Assembly: GCA_004555635.1 (NCBI GenBank)
Contig: SFHN01000007.1
Span: 1 to 16,381, forward strand
Source of the DNA: [Eubacterium] saphenum
GTDB lineage: Bacteria > Bacillota > Clostridia > Oscillospirales > Ruminococcaceae
Direction: 5' to 3'
DNA: 16,381 bases
Positions within the stretch are counted from its first letter, which is position 1; each line of letters opens with the position of its first letter. The position numbers were made by a program, and so were the translations under genes. The notes below the pieces were generated by a model. It was given only the letters and a program-made list of their open reading frames with translations. It did no database searches and was not told the origin of the DNA. Below are positions 1 through 8,835 of the stretch, in pieces.

Positions 1-10
1 ATACTGCCAT

Positions 11-28
11 AAAAAAGCGCAAAGCGCT

Positions 29-29
<1 letters not shown>
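11..29 (-). terminator. Intrinsic terminator of tRNA-Gly
   Basis: Read on the minus strand, a 6-bp stem AAGCGC/GCGCTT with a TTT loop is followed by a run of T. It starts at the final A of the encoded CCA end of the tRNA, so it ends a single-gene tRNA transcript. Confidence 0.8.
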
Positions 30-102
<73 letters not shown>

Positions 103-119
103 ACATTCAACGCTTAATT

Positions 120-148
120 ATTATAACACTATTCTCCGCTTTTGTCAA
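120..148 (-). promoter_or_regulatory. Sigma-A promoter of tRNA-Gly with A-tract upstream element
   Basis: On the minus strand a consensus -35 TTGACA (143-148) and -10 TATAAT (120-125) are separated by exactly 17 bp. The stretch behind the -35 (149-168) is A/T-tract rich, like an UP element, and reads AAAAACCCC just before TTGACA. This is what is expected for a strong stable-RNA promoter. An 18-bp part of it recurs at 11136-11153. Confidence 0.9.
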
Positions 149-208
149 GGGGTTTTTCAAATTTTTTTGGTTTGCAAACTTAAGTGGGTGTTTTTCGGCA
201 GTCAGCCC

Positions 209-237
209 TTGAATACTCCCGATAATTATGTTATAAT
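209..237 (+). promoter_or_regulatory. Sigma-A promoter of the brxD-like operon
   Basis: A -35 TTGAAT (209-214) and a perfect -10 TATAAT (232-237) have a 17-bp spacer. Transcription should begin near 243-245, leaving a leader of about 80 nt before the ATG at 323. No other promoter is evident inside the four-gene operon that follows. Confidence 0.8.
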
Positions 238-290
238 ACACTTATCTCAATGTCCTCGAAACGCAAGCGTTTATTATAAACTTATCTCAA
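231..290 (+). repeat. Direct repeats flanking a palindrome in the operon leader
   Basis: Two 20-bp copies at 231-250 and 271-290 match at 18 of 20 positions; the last 10 bases, CTTATCTCAA, are identical. Between them sits a perfect palindrome with arms AAACGC/GCGTTT (259-272). The first copy contains the -10 box and the likely start site. Such an arrangement over the start of transcription is typical of an operator for a dimeric regulator, but no regulator is identified. Confidence 0.6.
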
Positions 291-322
291 CATTATATGC
301 TCAAAAGGAAGGGGCTTCTGTT

Positions 323-1633
323 ATGCAGGTACCTAAGAGAATTGCTTCGGGAATAATCAACGCGCTTAAGGGCGGCGTCGTTCCGCGCACGGGGCTTGGA
401 TACATCGCTGTCGGGCGCACCGCAGAAATCAACGCGCTGCTTCACGACGTGGAAATCGCAGAGCAGGGCGGCGCGTTCTTCCGCTTTATCGTCGGAAAAT
501 ACGGCAGCGGCAAAAGCTTCCTGCTTCAGACAATGCGACAGAACGTTATGGACAGGGGCTTTGTTGCAGCTGACGCCGACCTCTCCCCCGAGCGCAGGCT
601 TATGGGCACAAAGGGGCAGGGGCTTGCGACCTACCGCGAGCTTATGCGCAACCTCTCCGTTAAGGCGAAGCCCGACGGCGGCGCGCTTCCGCTTATCCTC
701 GAAAAGTGGATAAACAGCGTCCGCACCGAGGTTGTCGAGGAGGGAACCGCGCCGAACGACCCGTTCTTTGACGCGGCTGTCGAGAGGAAAATCTACTCGA
801 AAATCGGCTCGCTGGAGGATATGGTACACGGCTTTGACTTTGCGACAGTTATAAACGCGTACTATCGTGCGTTCCGCGACGGAAACGACGAGAAGCTTGG
901 AAATGTTGTGCGCTGGCTTCGCGGAGAATACTCCACCAAAACAGAAGCGAAGCAGGACCTCGGCGTAAACGTGCTGATAACAGACGACAACTGGTACGAC
1001 TACATCAAGCTGCTGACCGCCTTTCTCGTAAGCGCGGGCTACAAGGGACTTGTGCTGATGATAGACGAGCTTGTAAACATAATGAAAATACCGAACAGCA
1101 TAACGCGGCAGTACAACTACGAAAAAATTCTGATGATGTACAACGACGTTATGCAGGGCAAGGCTTCGCACCTCGGCATAATTATGGGCGGCACTCCGCA
1201 GTGCATTGAGGACAGCCGCCGCGGCGTGTTCAGCTACGAGGCGCTGCGCAGCCGTCTTGAGCGCGGGCGGTTCGCAACCGACGACGTTCACGATATGCTC
1301 GCTCCCATCATAAAAATACTCCCGCTGACGAACGAGGAGCTTGTCGTGCTGACGGAAAAGCTTGCGGAAATTCACGCGGGGCTGTACGACTACGAATGCC
1401 GCATTACGCTTGAGGACAGAATTGCGTTTATAAAGGCGGAGCTTGGGCGCGTCGGCGCGGCGACAAATATCACCCCGCGCGAGATGATACGCGACTTTAT
1501 CGAGCTTCTTAACATCGCTTTGCAGAATCCCGACAAGACGATAGCGCAGCTTATGGGCGACGAAAGCTTTACACCCGCGGAGGGCGCGCCGGAGGATAAC
1601 GGCAGCGACGAGTTTGAGGATTTTGACCTGTAA
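323..1633 (+). CDS. brxD-like: BrxD-like P-loop ATPase (DUF2791 family)
   Basis: A 436-residue ATP-binding protein of the DUF2791/BrxD type. Seen: an N-terminal GRTAEI motif (31-36), Walker A GKYGSGKS (58-65), a hydrophobic Walker B strand ending in D248-E249, and an acidic C-terminal tail (DEFEDFDL). The start chosen is ATG 323 because AAGGAAGGGG lies 8-9 nt before it; an upstream TTG at 167 would begin before the promoter's start site. In BREX type 2 phage-defence clusters, DUF2791 proteins (BrxD) go with the helicase BrxHI, and the last gene of this operon is such a helicase. The exact role of BrxD is not established; an ATP-driven DNA or complex-remodelling partner of the helicase is my inference. 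No PglZ, PglX or BrxC-like gene is visible here. Cytoplasmic; no signal peptide or membrane segment. Confidence 0.8.
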   Translation: MQVPKRIASGIINALKGGVVPRTGLGYIAVGRTAEINALLHDVEIAEQGGAFFRFIVGKYGSGKSFLLQTMRQNVMDRGFVAADADLSPERRLMGTKGQGLATYRELMRNLSVKAKPDGGALPLILEKWINSVRTEVVEEGTAPNDPFFDAAVERKIYSKIGSLEDMVHGFDFATVINAYYRAFRDGNDEKLGNVVRWLRGEYSTKTEAKQDLGVNVLITDDNWYDYIKLLTAFLVSAGYKGLVLMIDELVNIMKIPNSITRQYNYEKILMMYNDVMQGKASHLGIIMGGTPQCIEDSRRGVFSYEALRSRLERGRFATDDVHDMLAPIIKILPLTNEELVVLTEKLAEIHAGLYDYECRITLEDRIAFIKAELGRVGAATNITPREMIRDFIELLNIALQNPDKTIAQLMGDESFTPAEGAPEDNGSDEFEDFDL

Positions 1634-1647
1634 AGGGGGCGGCAGGG

Positions 1648-2097
1648 ATGATTTCGTACAGAAGGCTTACCGCAAGCGACCTTGATGTGTTCATATCAAT
1701 GCGGATAGCGCAGCTTCGCGAGGAGGGCGCAGCAGAGGACGCTGACCTGTCGCCCGCGCTTCGGGACTACTATCAGCGGCATATGGCGGACGGCACGTTT
1801 GTTTCGTGGCTTGCTGTTGACGGCGGGAAAATCGTCGGGACAAGCGGCTTGTCGGTTGTCGAAAAGCCGCCGTATTTCGGCTGCCCGAGCGGGAAAATCG
1901 GACTGCTTTCGAGTATGTTTACGGACAAGGCTTACCGCAGGCGCGGTATCGCAAAGGAGCTTTTAGGGCGGGTTGTTGACGAGGCGAGAAAGCAGGGCTG
2001 CGGCACGGTTCAGATAACCGCGTCGGATATGGGAGTGCTGCTGTACAGCGACTTTGGCTTTACGAAAAACGAAAACTTTATGCAATATAAGCTGTGA
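1648..2097 (+). CDS. GNAT-family N-acetyltransferase
   Basis: A 149-residue protein with the full GNAT layout. The central strands carry FVSWLAVDGGKIVGTSGL (51-68), followed by the acetyl-CoA binding motif A around SSMFTDKAYRRRGIAKELL (88-106, with RRRGIA at 97-102). A C-terminal YSDFGF segment is the usual end of motif B. It should transfer an acetyl group from acetyl-CoA to an amine, but the substrate cannot be told; small molecules and protein N-termini or lysines are both possible. It begins 14 nt after the brxD-like stop with a G-rich ribosome site, and a kinase-like gene follows 22 nt later. It therefore appears co-transcribed with the ATPase and helicase. Confidence 0.88.
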   Translation: MISYRRLTASDLDVFISMRIAQLREEGAAEDADLSPALRDYYQRHMADGTFVSWLAVDGGKIVGTSGLSVVEKPPYFGCPSGKIGLLSSMFTDKAYRRRGIAKELLGRVVDEARKQGCGTVQITASDMGVLLYSDFGFTKNENFMQYKL

Positions 2098-2119
2098 GTT
2101 TGCGCAAAGGACGATTGCA

Positions 2120-2653
2120 ATGATAATACTTATTTCGGGCAGCTCGCACACGGGCAAAACGCTGGTTTCGCAGCGGCTTATGGAGCGGCTTGGCTTCCCG
2201 TATCTCTCCGCAGACCACCTGAAAATGGGGCTTATCCGAAGCGGGCAGACCGCGCTGACGCCGGCTGACGACGAGGAGCTTCTCCCCTACCTTTGGTGCA
2301 TAGAAAAGGAGATAGTAAAAACCGCCGCGGAAAACAGGCAGAACCTTATTATCGAGGGCTGCTATATCCCGCAAAGCTGGCGGGAGGATTTTTCGGAGGA
2401 ATATCTTCGGGATATCCGCGCGGTGTGGCTTATTATGAGCGAAAAGTATATCCGCGGGCGTTTTGCGGACATACGCGAAAACGCGAACGCAATCGAACAG
2501 CGGCTTGACGACGGTTGGCTTAATCCCGAGGAGCTTATCTCGGACAACGCGAAAAATCTTGCGGAGTGCAAAAAGCACGGCTGCCACTATTTTTTAATCG
2601 ACGGGGAATATTCCCCCGAACTGCTTGCCGAGCGGGTCATTGAATTGCTTTGA
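2120..2653 (+). CDS. Small P-loop kinase-like protein (AAA/zeta-toxin-like)
   Basis: A 177-residue single-domain P-loop protein. Walker A GSSHTGKT is at residues 7-14, right at the N-terminus, followed by a helix and LSADHLKMGL, the layout of nucleoside/sugar kinases and zeta-toxin-like kinases. A second core strand, NLIIEGCYI, and later arginines (YIRGRFADIRE) resemble a lid region. The ATG at 2120 is preferred because AAAGGA lies 8-9 nt upstream; an upstream TTG-type start would overlap the GNAT gene by about 44 nt. The phosphate acceptor is unknown: a metabolite, nucleotide or aminoglycoside-like compound are all possible, and a toxin role is not shown. No antitoxin-like small gene lies next to it. 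It is third in the operon between the GNAT gene and the helicase. Confidence 0.75.
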   Translation: MIILISGSSHTGKTLVSQRLMERLGFPYLSADHLKMGLIRSGQTALTPADDEELLPYLWCIEKEIVKTAAENRQNLIIEGCYIPQSWREDFSEEYLRDIRAVWLIMSEKYIRGRFADIRENANAIEQRLDDGWLNPEELISDNAKNLAECKKHGCHYFLIDGEYSPELLAERVIELL

Positions 2654-2694
2654 CCGCCGGCGCTTGAAAAATCAAAGAACAGAGGGGGATTTTT

Positions 2695-4941
2695 GTGAGC
2701 GGAAATGTTTTCTACCGCTTTGCGCCGTTTATACAGGACTACATATACCGCCACAAGTGGGAGGAGCTTCGCAGCGTTCAGATTGCGGCGGCAGAGGTTA
2801 TTTTCGACACCGACGAGAACCTTCTGCTGTCCTCGGGAACGGCGAGCGGAAAAACCGAGGCTGCTTTTTTACCCGTGCTTACGCAGCTGTGGGAAAACCC
2901 CTCTGCGAGCGTCGGCGTGCTGTACCTTTCGCCGCTCAAGGCGCTGATAAACGACCAGTTTCTGCGGCTGGACGAGCTGCTTGAGGAGTCGGATATTCCC
3001 GTTACGAAATGGCACGGCGACGCCTCTCCCTCAGCGAAAAAGCGGCTTGTGAAAAAGCCGCGCGGGATTATGCAGACTACGCCTGAGAGCCTTGAAAGCC
3101 TGCTTATGCACAACAGCTCGAACGCGTACAGGCTGTTTTCCGACCTGCGCTTTGTCATTATAGACGAGGTTCATTACTTTATGGACAACGACCGCGGATT
3201 GCAGCTTCTGTGCCTGCTGGAGAGGCTGACACGGCTTATCGGCTTCAGCCCGCGAAGAATAGGGCTGTCTGCAACGCTTGGCGACACAAAAAACGCCGAG
3301 GAATGGCTCAATATGGGCAGCGGCAGGGAGTGCATTACCCCCAAAACAGAGGAAAAGAGCCGAACAATTCGGCTTCAGGTGCGCTATTTCCCGATTAAGG
3401 AAAAAATACCGAACTCCGACAGCACGGGGCTACTCGAAAACTACTACAACTACCTCTACGAAAGCACGCACGGAAAGCGCTGCATTCTTTTCTCCAACAG
3501 CAAGGGCGAGGTCGAAACGAACATCGCGCATATGAAGCGCTTAAGCGTAAAGAACCACGGCAACGACTGCTACCTCGTTCACCACGCGAACATCTCCCCC
3601 GCCCTGCGCGAGTTCGCCGAGCAGCGTATGAAGTCGGGCGAGCTTCCCGTCTGCACGGGAGCAACCGTCACGCTGGAGCTTGGAATCGACCTCGGCTGCC
3701 TTGAGCGCATCGTTCAGACGGGCTGTCCGCTGACGGTTTCGGGGCTGGTTCAGCGGCTAGGGCGAACGGGGCGGCGCGGGGGCGCGGCGGAAATGCGGTT
3801 TGCGTTCCGCTGGGACACTAGCCTGCCGCCTAACGACTTTTACAAGGAAATCAACTGGGACTTTGTTATGTGCACGGCTATGATACTGCTCTACACCCGC
3901 GAGCGGTGGATTGAGCCGATGTATCTGCCGAAGCTGCCGTACAGCCTGCTGTATCATCAGACGATGTCGATTCTCGCGGCGAGCGGCTCGGTTCAGCCGA
4001 AGGAGCTTGCGCGGCAGGTGCTGACGCTGGGCGTTTTCCGCAATATAAGCAAGGACGACTACCTTATGCTACTGCGCTATATGCTCGAAAACGGGCAGCT
4101 TGAACGCGCGGAGGACGGCGGGATTATGATAGGCGAAAAGGGCGAGGCGGCTGTCAGCAACTACGAATTCCTCGCGGTTTTTTCCGTGCCGAAGGAATAC
4201 TCCGTGCGCTTTAACTCCGAGGAAATCGGCACGGTTCAAAACCCGTTTCCGCCGAAAAGTCAGTTTGCGCTGGCGGGTCAGGCGTGGGAGGTTGTCGAGC
4301 TTGACAACAAGGCGCTGCGTATCTATGTAAAGAAAATCGAGGGCATTTCCGCGAATATGTGGACGGATACCGGAAACGAATATGTTCACACAAAAGTGAT
4401 GAAGAAAATCCTCGAGGTTCTGCAAAGCGACGAGGAATACGGCTTCCTTGACGCGGCGGCGAAAAAGCGCCTTTCGGAAATCCGTATGATGTGCAGAAAT
4501 GCCGCGTCGGGCGGCGCTGCCGGCACGGCGGCGAAAAACGCGCTGTGCTGTTTTGGCAGCGAAAATTCTCCCGCCGTCTGCGAACAAAGCGAGCGCATTG
4601 TGCTTCAGCTTAGCCCCACAAGCTACGCAGTTTTTCCGTTTATCGGGACGCGCGGCACAATGGCGCTGGTTTACGCGCTGCGCGAGCGAGGATTTACCGC
4701 AGACGTGTGGCTGTCGCGGTATATTCCCGTGTGCATTGAGGTAAAGACGGTGCGCGGAATAAGCGCTCTGAAAAGCTCAATTGACGATATCCGCAAAAAC
4801 GGCGCCGACCGCGAGAATTTCACTATCCCCGACAACTGCGAGATAAGCGGAAAATACAACGACTATATCCCCCGCGAGCTGCTGAAAAAGCAATACCGCG
4901 CCGACTACCTCGACACCGACGACCTGCGCAACATTGAATAG
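2695..4941 (+). CDS. brxHI-like: DEVH-box helicase, BrxHI/Lhr-like
   Basis: A 748-residue superfamily 2 helicase. Seen: motif I SGTASGKT (47-54), motif Ia YLSPLKALINDQ (77-88), TTPESLE (128-134), motif II DEVH (157-160), motif III SAT (192-194), the second RecA domain with TGATVTLELGIDLG (321-334), and motif VI QRLGRTGRRG (353-362). About 370 residues follow, rich in charged residues, in the place where Lhr-like proteins carry winged-helix and accessory domains. The start is GTG 2695, behind AGAGGGGG at a 6-nt spacing. BrxHI, the helicase of BREX type 2, is of this Lhr-like class and co-occurs with BrxD, which is the first gene here. ATP-dependent strand separation or translocation on DNA is expected. 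A plain Lhr/YprA repair helicase is the alternative. A strong terminator follows 5 nt after the stop. Confidence 0.82.
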   Translation: MSGNVFYRFAPFIQDYIYRHKWEELRSVQIAAAEVIFDTDENLLLSSGTASGKTEAAFLPVLTQLWENPSASVGVLYLSPLKALINDQFLRLDELLEESDIPVTKWHGDASPSAKKRLVKKPRGIMQTTPESLESLLMHNSSNAYRLFSDLRFVIIDEVHYFMDNDRGLQLLCLLERLTRLIGFSPRRIGLSATLGDTKNAEEWLNMGSGRECITPKTEEKSRTIRLQVRYFPIKEKIPNSDSTGLLENYYNYLYESTHGKRCILFSNSKGEVETNIAHMKRLSVKNHGNDCYLVHHANISPALREFAEQRMKSGELPVCTGATVTLELGIDLGCLERIVQTGCPLTVSGLVQRLGRTGRRGGAAEMRFAFRWDTSLPPNDFYKEINWDFVMCTAMILLYTRERWIEPMYLPKLPYSLLYHQTMSILAASGSVQPKELARQVLTLGVFRNISKDDYLMLLRYMLENGQLERAEDGGIMIGEKGEAAVSNYEFLAVFSVPKEYSVRFNSEEIGTVQNPFPPKSQFALAGQAWEVVELDNKALRIYVKKIEGISANMWTDTGNEYVHTKVMKKILEVLQSDEEYGFLDAAAKKRLSEIRMMCRNAASGGAAGTAAKNALCCFGSENSPAVCEQSERIVLQLSPTSYAVFPFIGTRGTMALVYALRERGFTADVWLSRYIPVCIEVKTVRGISALKSSIDDIRKNGADRENFTIPDNCEISGKYNDYIPRELLKKQYRADYLDTDDLRNIE

Positions 4942-4946
4942 ATTAG

Positions 4947-4980
4947 CCCGCTCCCTGCAAAAAGGGAGCGGGTTCTCTTT
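4947..4980 (+). terminator. Intrinsic terminator of the ATPase/helicase operon
   Basis: A perfect 10-bp stem CCCGCTCCCT/AGGGAGCGGG with a 6-nt loop is followed by TTCTCTTTGTG. It ends the plus-strand operon. The convergent dpaB gene stops 12 bp to the right, so the same hairpin may also serve the minus strand, although the minus-side tail is poor in T. Confidence 0.85.
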
Positions 4981-4984
4981 GTGT

Positions 4985-5575
4985 TCAGATATAGATAGGC
5001 TGAATCTGCCTGCCGTCGAGCGCTTCAAGTATCGTCTGCGGAAGCCGCGTGAAATCCGCTATCATTGAAAACGGTTTTTTCTCGCAGTCGTCCTGAAGCA
5101 TCGGAACAAAGTAGAAGTTCTTGTAGTTCCTCAGAGTTCCGATATTTTTCGCCGCGCCCGACAGCGCGTCGTTTGTCGATACGGCGATAACAACGGGGCG
5201 CTGGTTGCGCAGGTGGCTCTTTACCGCCATACATACGGGTGTGTCAACTATTCCGAGCGTGAGCTTCGCAAGCGTGTTTCCCGTGCAGGGCGCAACCACC
5301 ATCACGTCGCAAAGCTTCTTCGGACCTATCGGCTCGGTGGATATTATGTCGTGAAGCACCGTTTTTCCTGTGATTTCAAACATCCGCGCGGCGTGGCTCT
5401 GAGCAGTACCGAACCGCGTATCAAGCGAATAGGCGTTTAGGGACATAATCGGGATAAGCTCGCAGCCGAGCCGCGAAAGCTCCTCTAACTGTGCAAACGC
5501 CCTGTCAAACGTACAGAACGACCCGCACATCGCAAATCCCACCCGAAGTCCCGAGAGCCTCGAAATATCGTACAT
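4985..5575 (-). CDS. dpaB: Dipicolinate synthase subunit B
   Basis: A 196-residue protein of the flavoprotein (HFCD-like) fold, very close to Bacillus SpoVFB in length (about 200). Seen: N-terminal VGFAMCGSFCTF (12-23), the SLNAY segment (45-49), and the cofactor-site motif VVAPCTGNTLAKL (93-105) followed by MAVKSHLR. With DpaA it converts dihydrodipicolinate from the lysine pathway into dipicolinic acid in the sporulation mother cell. The acid is then pumped into the spore and chelates calcium. The start ATG at 5575 is preferred for the GAGAGG site 8 nt upstream; a further start at 5602 would overlap the dpaA stop. The gap to dpaA is 23 nt, so the two are co-transcribed. Its presence marks the organism as an endospore former. 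Confidence 0.93.
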   Translation of the reverse strand: MYDISRLSGLRVGFAMCGSFCTFDRAFAQLEELSRLGCELIPIMSLNAYSLDTRFGTAQSHAARMFEITGKTVLHDIISTEPIGPKKLCDVMVVAPCTGNTLAKLTLGIVDTPVCMAVKSHLRNQRPVVIAVSTNDALSGAAKNIGTLRNYKNFYFVPMLQDDCEKKPFSMIADFTRLPQTILEALDGRQIQPIYI

Positions 5576-5598
5576 AGTATGCCCTCTCTGTCCTTTAA

Positions 5599-6432
5599 TC
5601 AATCGTCGAATGCGGCAGCGCCTTGCTCAAAAGCCCGCAGAATAGCCTGCGCAATTAGCTCCCCCGCTTTTTTTGGAGAATACCTCCCCGGCAGACCCGC
5701 CGCGTGAATGTACAAAGCGCCGAAACGTTCGCAGAGCGATTTTGTCGGCTCGGCGGGAAACGTAGCAAGCTCCATATACACCGCACCGTGCTTCATCTGT
5801 GCAAGGCATTGCTCCGAAAGCGCCCGCGCAGGCACCGTGTTTACGACGTAATCCGCCGAGGAAATCAGCTCCCCTGCCGCGGAAAAGTCCGCCGCCTTGT
5901 GAAAATCGAGCCGCGCAAGCGCTCGCTGCTCCTCTTTTCGCGCAAGCACCGTGACCGCTGCGCCTAGCGCCGAAAGCACCTTTGCGGTATACCGCGCGAC
6001 CCTGCCGTAGCCCGTTATCAGCACCGACGAGCCGAACACCGCGCCGTCCGTGCTTTGCGACAAAAGCGCCGCGGCAGCCTCGGCGGTAAGCATTGCATTC
6101 TGAAGCGTCAGCGTTTCGTCCGCGGAATAGTCATAAAGCCGCGCTCCGCAGCGGGAAAGCTCCTCGGGAATTCCTCCCGAAAAAACAACAGCGCCCTCCG
6201 CCGTGTATTCACCGACTGCTGAAAGCGGCAGCGGCTTTTCCGACAGCGGCGCGTTTATCGTCTGCCCGTCGCGGCTCGCGGGAAACGGAAGTATTACGCA
6301 GCCGTATCTGCCGACAGGCGGCGCATTCTCCTCGGAAAGCCCGAGCGTATCGCAGCAAAAGCGCTTTCCGAGAATGTCCCGCGCGTAAAGCATTCGCTTA
6401 TCCCCGCCGATAAAGAGAATTCGTCTGTTCAT
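5599..6432 (-). CDS. dpaA: Dipicolinate synthase subunit A
   Basis: A 277-residue NAD(P)-binding oxidoreductase-like subunit, matching the family in length (Bacillus SpoVFA is close to 300). Seen: N-terminal RILFIGGDKRMLYARDIL (4-21), the characteristic start of the family, and a central Rossmann fingerprint ITGYGRVAR (139-147) leading into KVLSALGAAVTVLARKEEQ. A serine/alanine-rich C-terminal part with GLPGRYSPKKAGELI follows. It acts with DpaB to oxidise dihydrodipicolinate. The start ATG 6432 has GGGAGGG upstream. It is not next to asd/dapA as in Bacillus; its neighbours are groEL and, convergently, the helicase operon. A sigma-K/E-like -10 box lies 23 nt upstream, which fits mother-cell expression. 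Confidence 0.93.
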   Translation of the reverse strand: MNRRILFIGGDKRMLYARDILGKRFCCDTLGLSEENAPPVGRYGCVILPFPASRDGQTINAPLSEKPLPLSAVGEYTAEGAVVFSGGIPEELSRCGARLYDYSADETLTLQNAMLTAEAAAALLSQSTDGAVFGSSVLITGYGRVARYTAKVLSALGAAVTVLARKEEQRALARLDFHKAADFSAAGELISSADYVVNTVPARALSEQCLAQMKHGAVYMELATFPAEPTKSLCERFGALYIHAAGLPGRYSPKKAGELIAQAILRAFEQGAAAFDD

Positions 6433-6454
6433 AAAATCCCTCCCGCCTTTACTG

Positions 6455-6463
6455 TATTTTATG
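6455..6463 (-). promoter_or_regulatory. Possible sigma-K/E -10 element of dpaAB
   Basis: On the minus strand CATAAAATA fits the mother-cell sigma-K -10 consensus CATANNNTA exactly. No good AC-type -35 lies at the right distance, only an A-rich GCAAAA stretch. The leader to ATG 6432 would be about 16 nt, with the ribosome site included. Suggestive only, though supported by the known mother-cell expression of dpaAB. Confidence 0.4.
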
Positions 6464-6504
6464 CGCCTGCCGCAGTTTTGCTAAACATTCCTTATTACAA
6501 AACG

Positions 6505-6541
6505 CAAAAATCCCGCCGGGCATTTCTGCTCGGCGGGAAAA
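6505..6541 (-). terminator. Intrinsic terminator of groES-groEL
   Basis: On the minus strand the stem TCCCGCCG/CGGCGGGA (6531-6538 with 6511-6518), with a partly paired inner GC/GC, is followed by ATTTTTGCGTTTTG. It lies about 30 bp after the groEL stop and before the dpaA promoter region, separating the two transcripts. Confidence 0.85.
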
Positions 6542-6569
6542 GCTATTTGTTTTTGTGGGATTAGTACAA

Positions 6570-8222
<1,653 letters not shown>

Positions 8223-8235
8223 TTATTATAGGTAA

Positions 8236-8586
<351 letters not shown>

Positions 8587-8602
8587 TTATTTTGAATTGC
8601 CT

Positions 8603-8629
8603 TTAGCACTCTATCTGTTCGAGTGCTAA
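8603..8629 (-). promoter_or_regulatory. CIRCE operator (HrcA binding site)
   Basis: A perfect inverted repeat TTAGCACTC, nine bases, GAGTGCTAA. This is the exact CIRCE consensus bound by the heat-shock repressor HrcA. It overlaps the expected transcription start of groES, 7-10 nt after the -10 box, so HrcA would block initiation until heat shock. Confidence 0.98.
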
Positions 8630-8633
8630 TTCT

Positions 8634-8661
8634 ATTTTACCCCATTACGAAAAAAAATCAA
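8634..8661 (-). promoter_or_regulatory. Sigma-A promoter of groES-groEL
   Basis: On the minus strand a -35 TTGATT (8656-8661) and a -10 TAAAAT (8634-8639) with a 16-bp spacer sit directly upstream of the CIRCE element. Confidence 0.7.
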
Positions 8662-8770
8662 GTAGTATTTGTATATTTTTACTCAACTTTGGCGGACTTC
8701 ACAAATACGCATATTTTTTGTGCCTAAAATTATACAATGTGTACAATGCACATAACCCATTATATTTATA

Positions 8771-8799
8771 TTGATTTTCGTCAGGAAATATGTTACAAT
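8771..8799 (+). promoter_or_regulatory. Extended -10 promoter of the unknown three-gene operon
   Basis: A -35 TTGATT (8771-8776), a 17-bp spacer and a -10 TACAAT (8794-8799) preceded by TG at the extended -10 position. It is divergent from the groES promoter, and the roughly 110 bp between the two is A/T rich with nothing else recognised. Confidence 0.65.
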
Positions 8800-8835
8800 A
8801 TATTATATAACGAATTGAAAGGGGGCATTTCTCCG

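Noticed and set aside
167..322. N-terminal extension of the brxD-like protein from TTG 167
   Set aside because: The promoter's expected start site is near 243 and a good ribosome site precedes ATG 323.
293..1375. 360-codon open frame opposite the brxD-like gene
   Set aside because: Antisense to a gene with Walker motifs and good start; Val/Arg/His-rich and unlike any family.
8737..8835. N-terminal extension of the 403-residue protein from ATG 8737
   Set aside because: It would begin upstream of the promoter at 8771-8799; ATG 8836 has a G-rich ribosome site.
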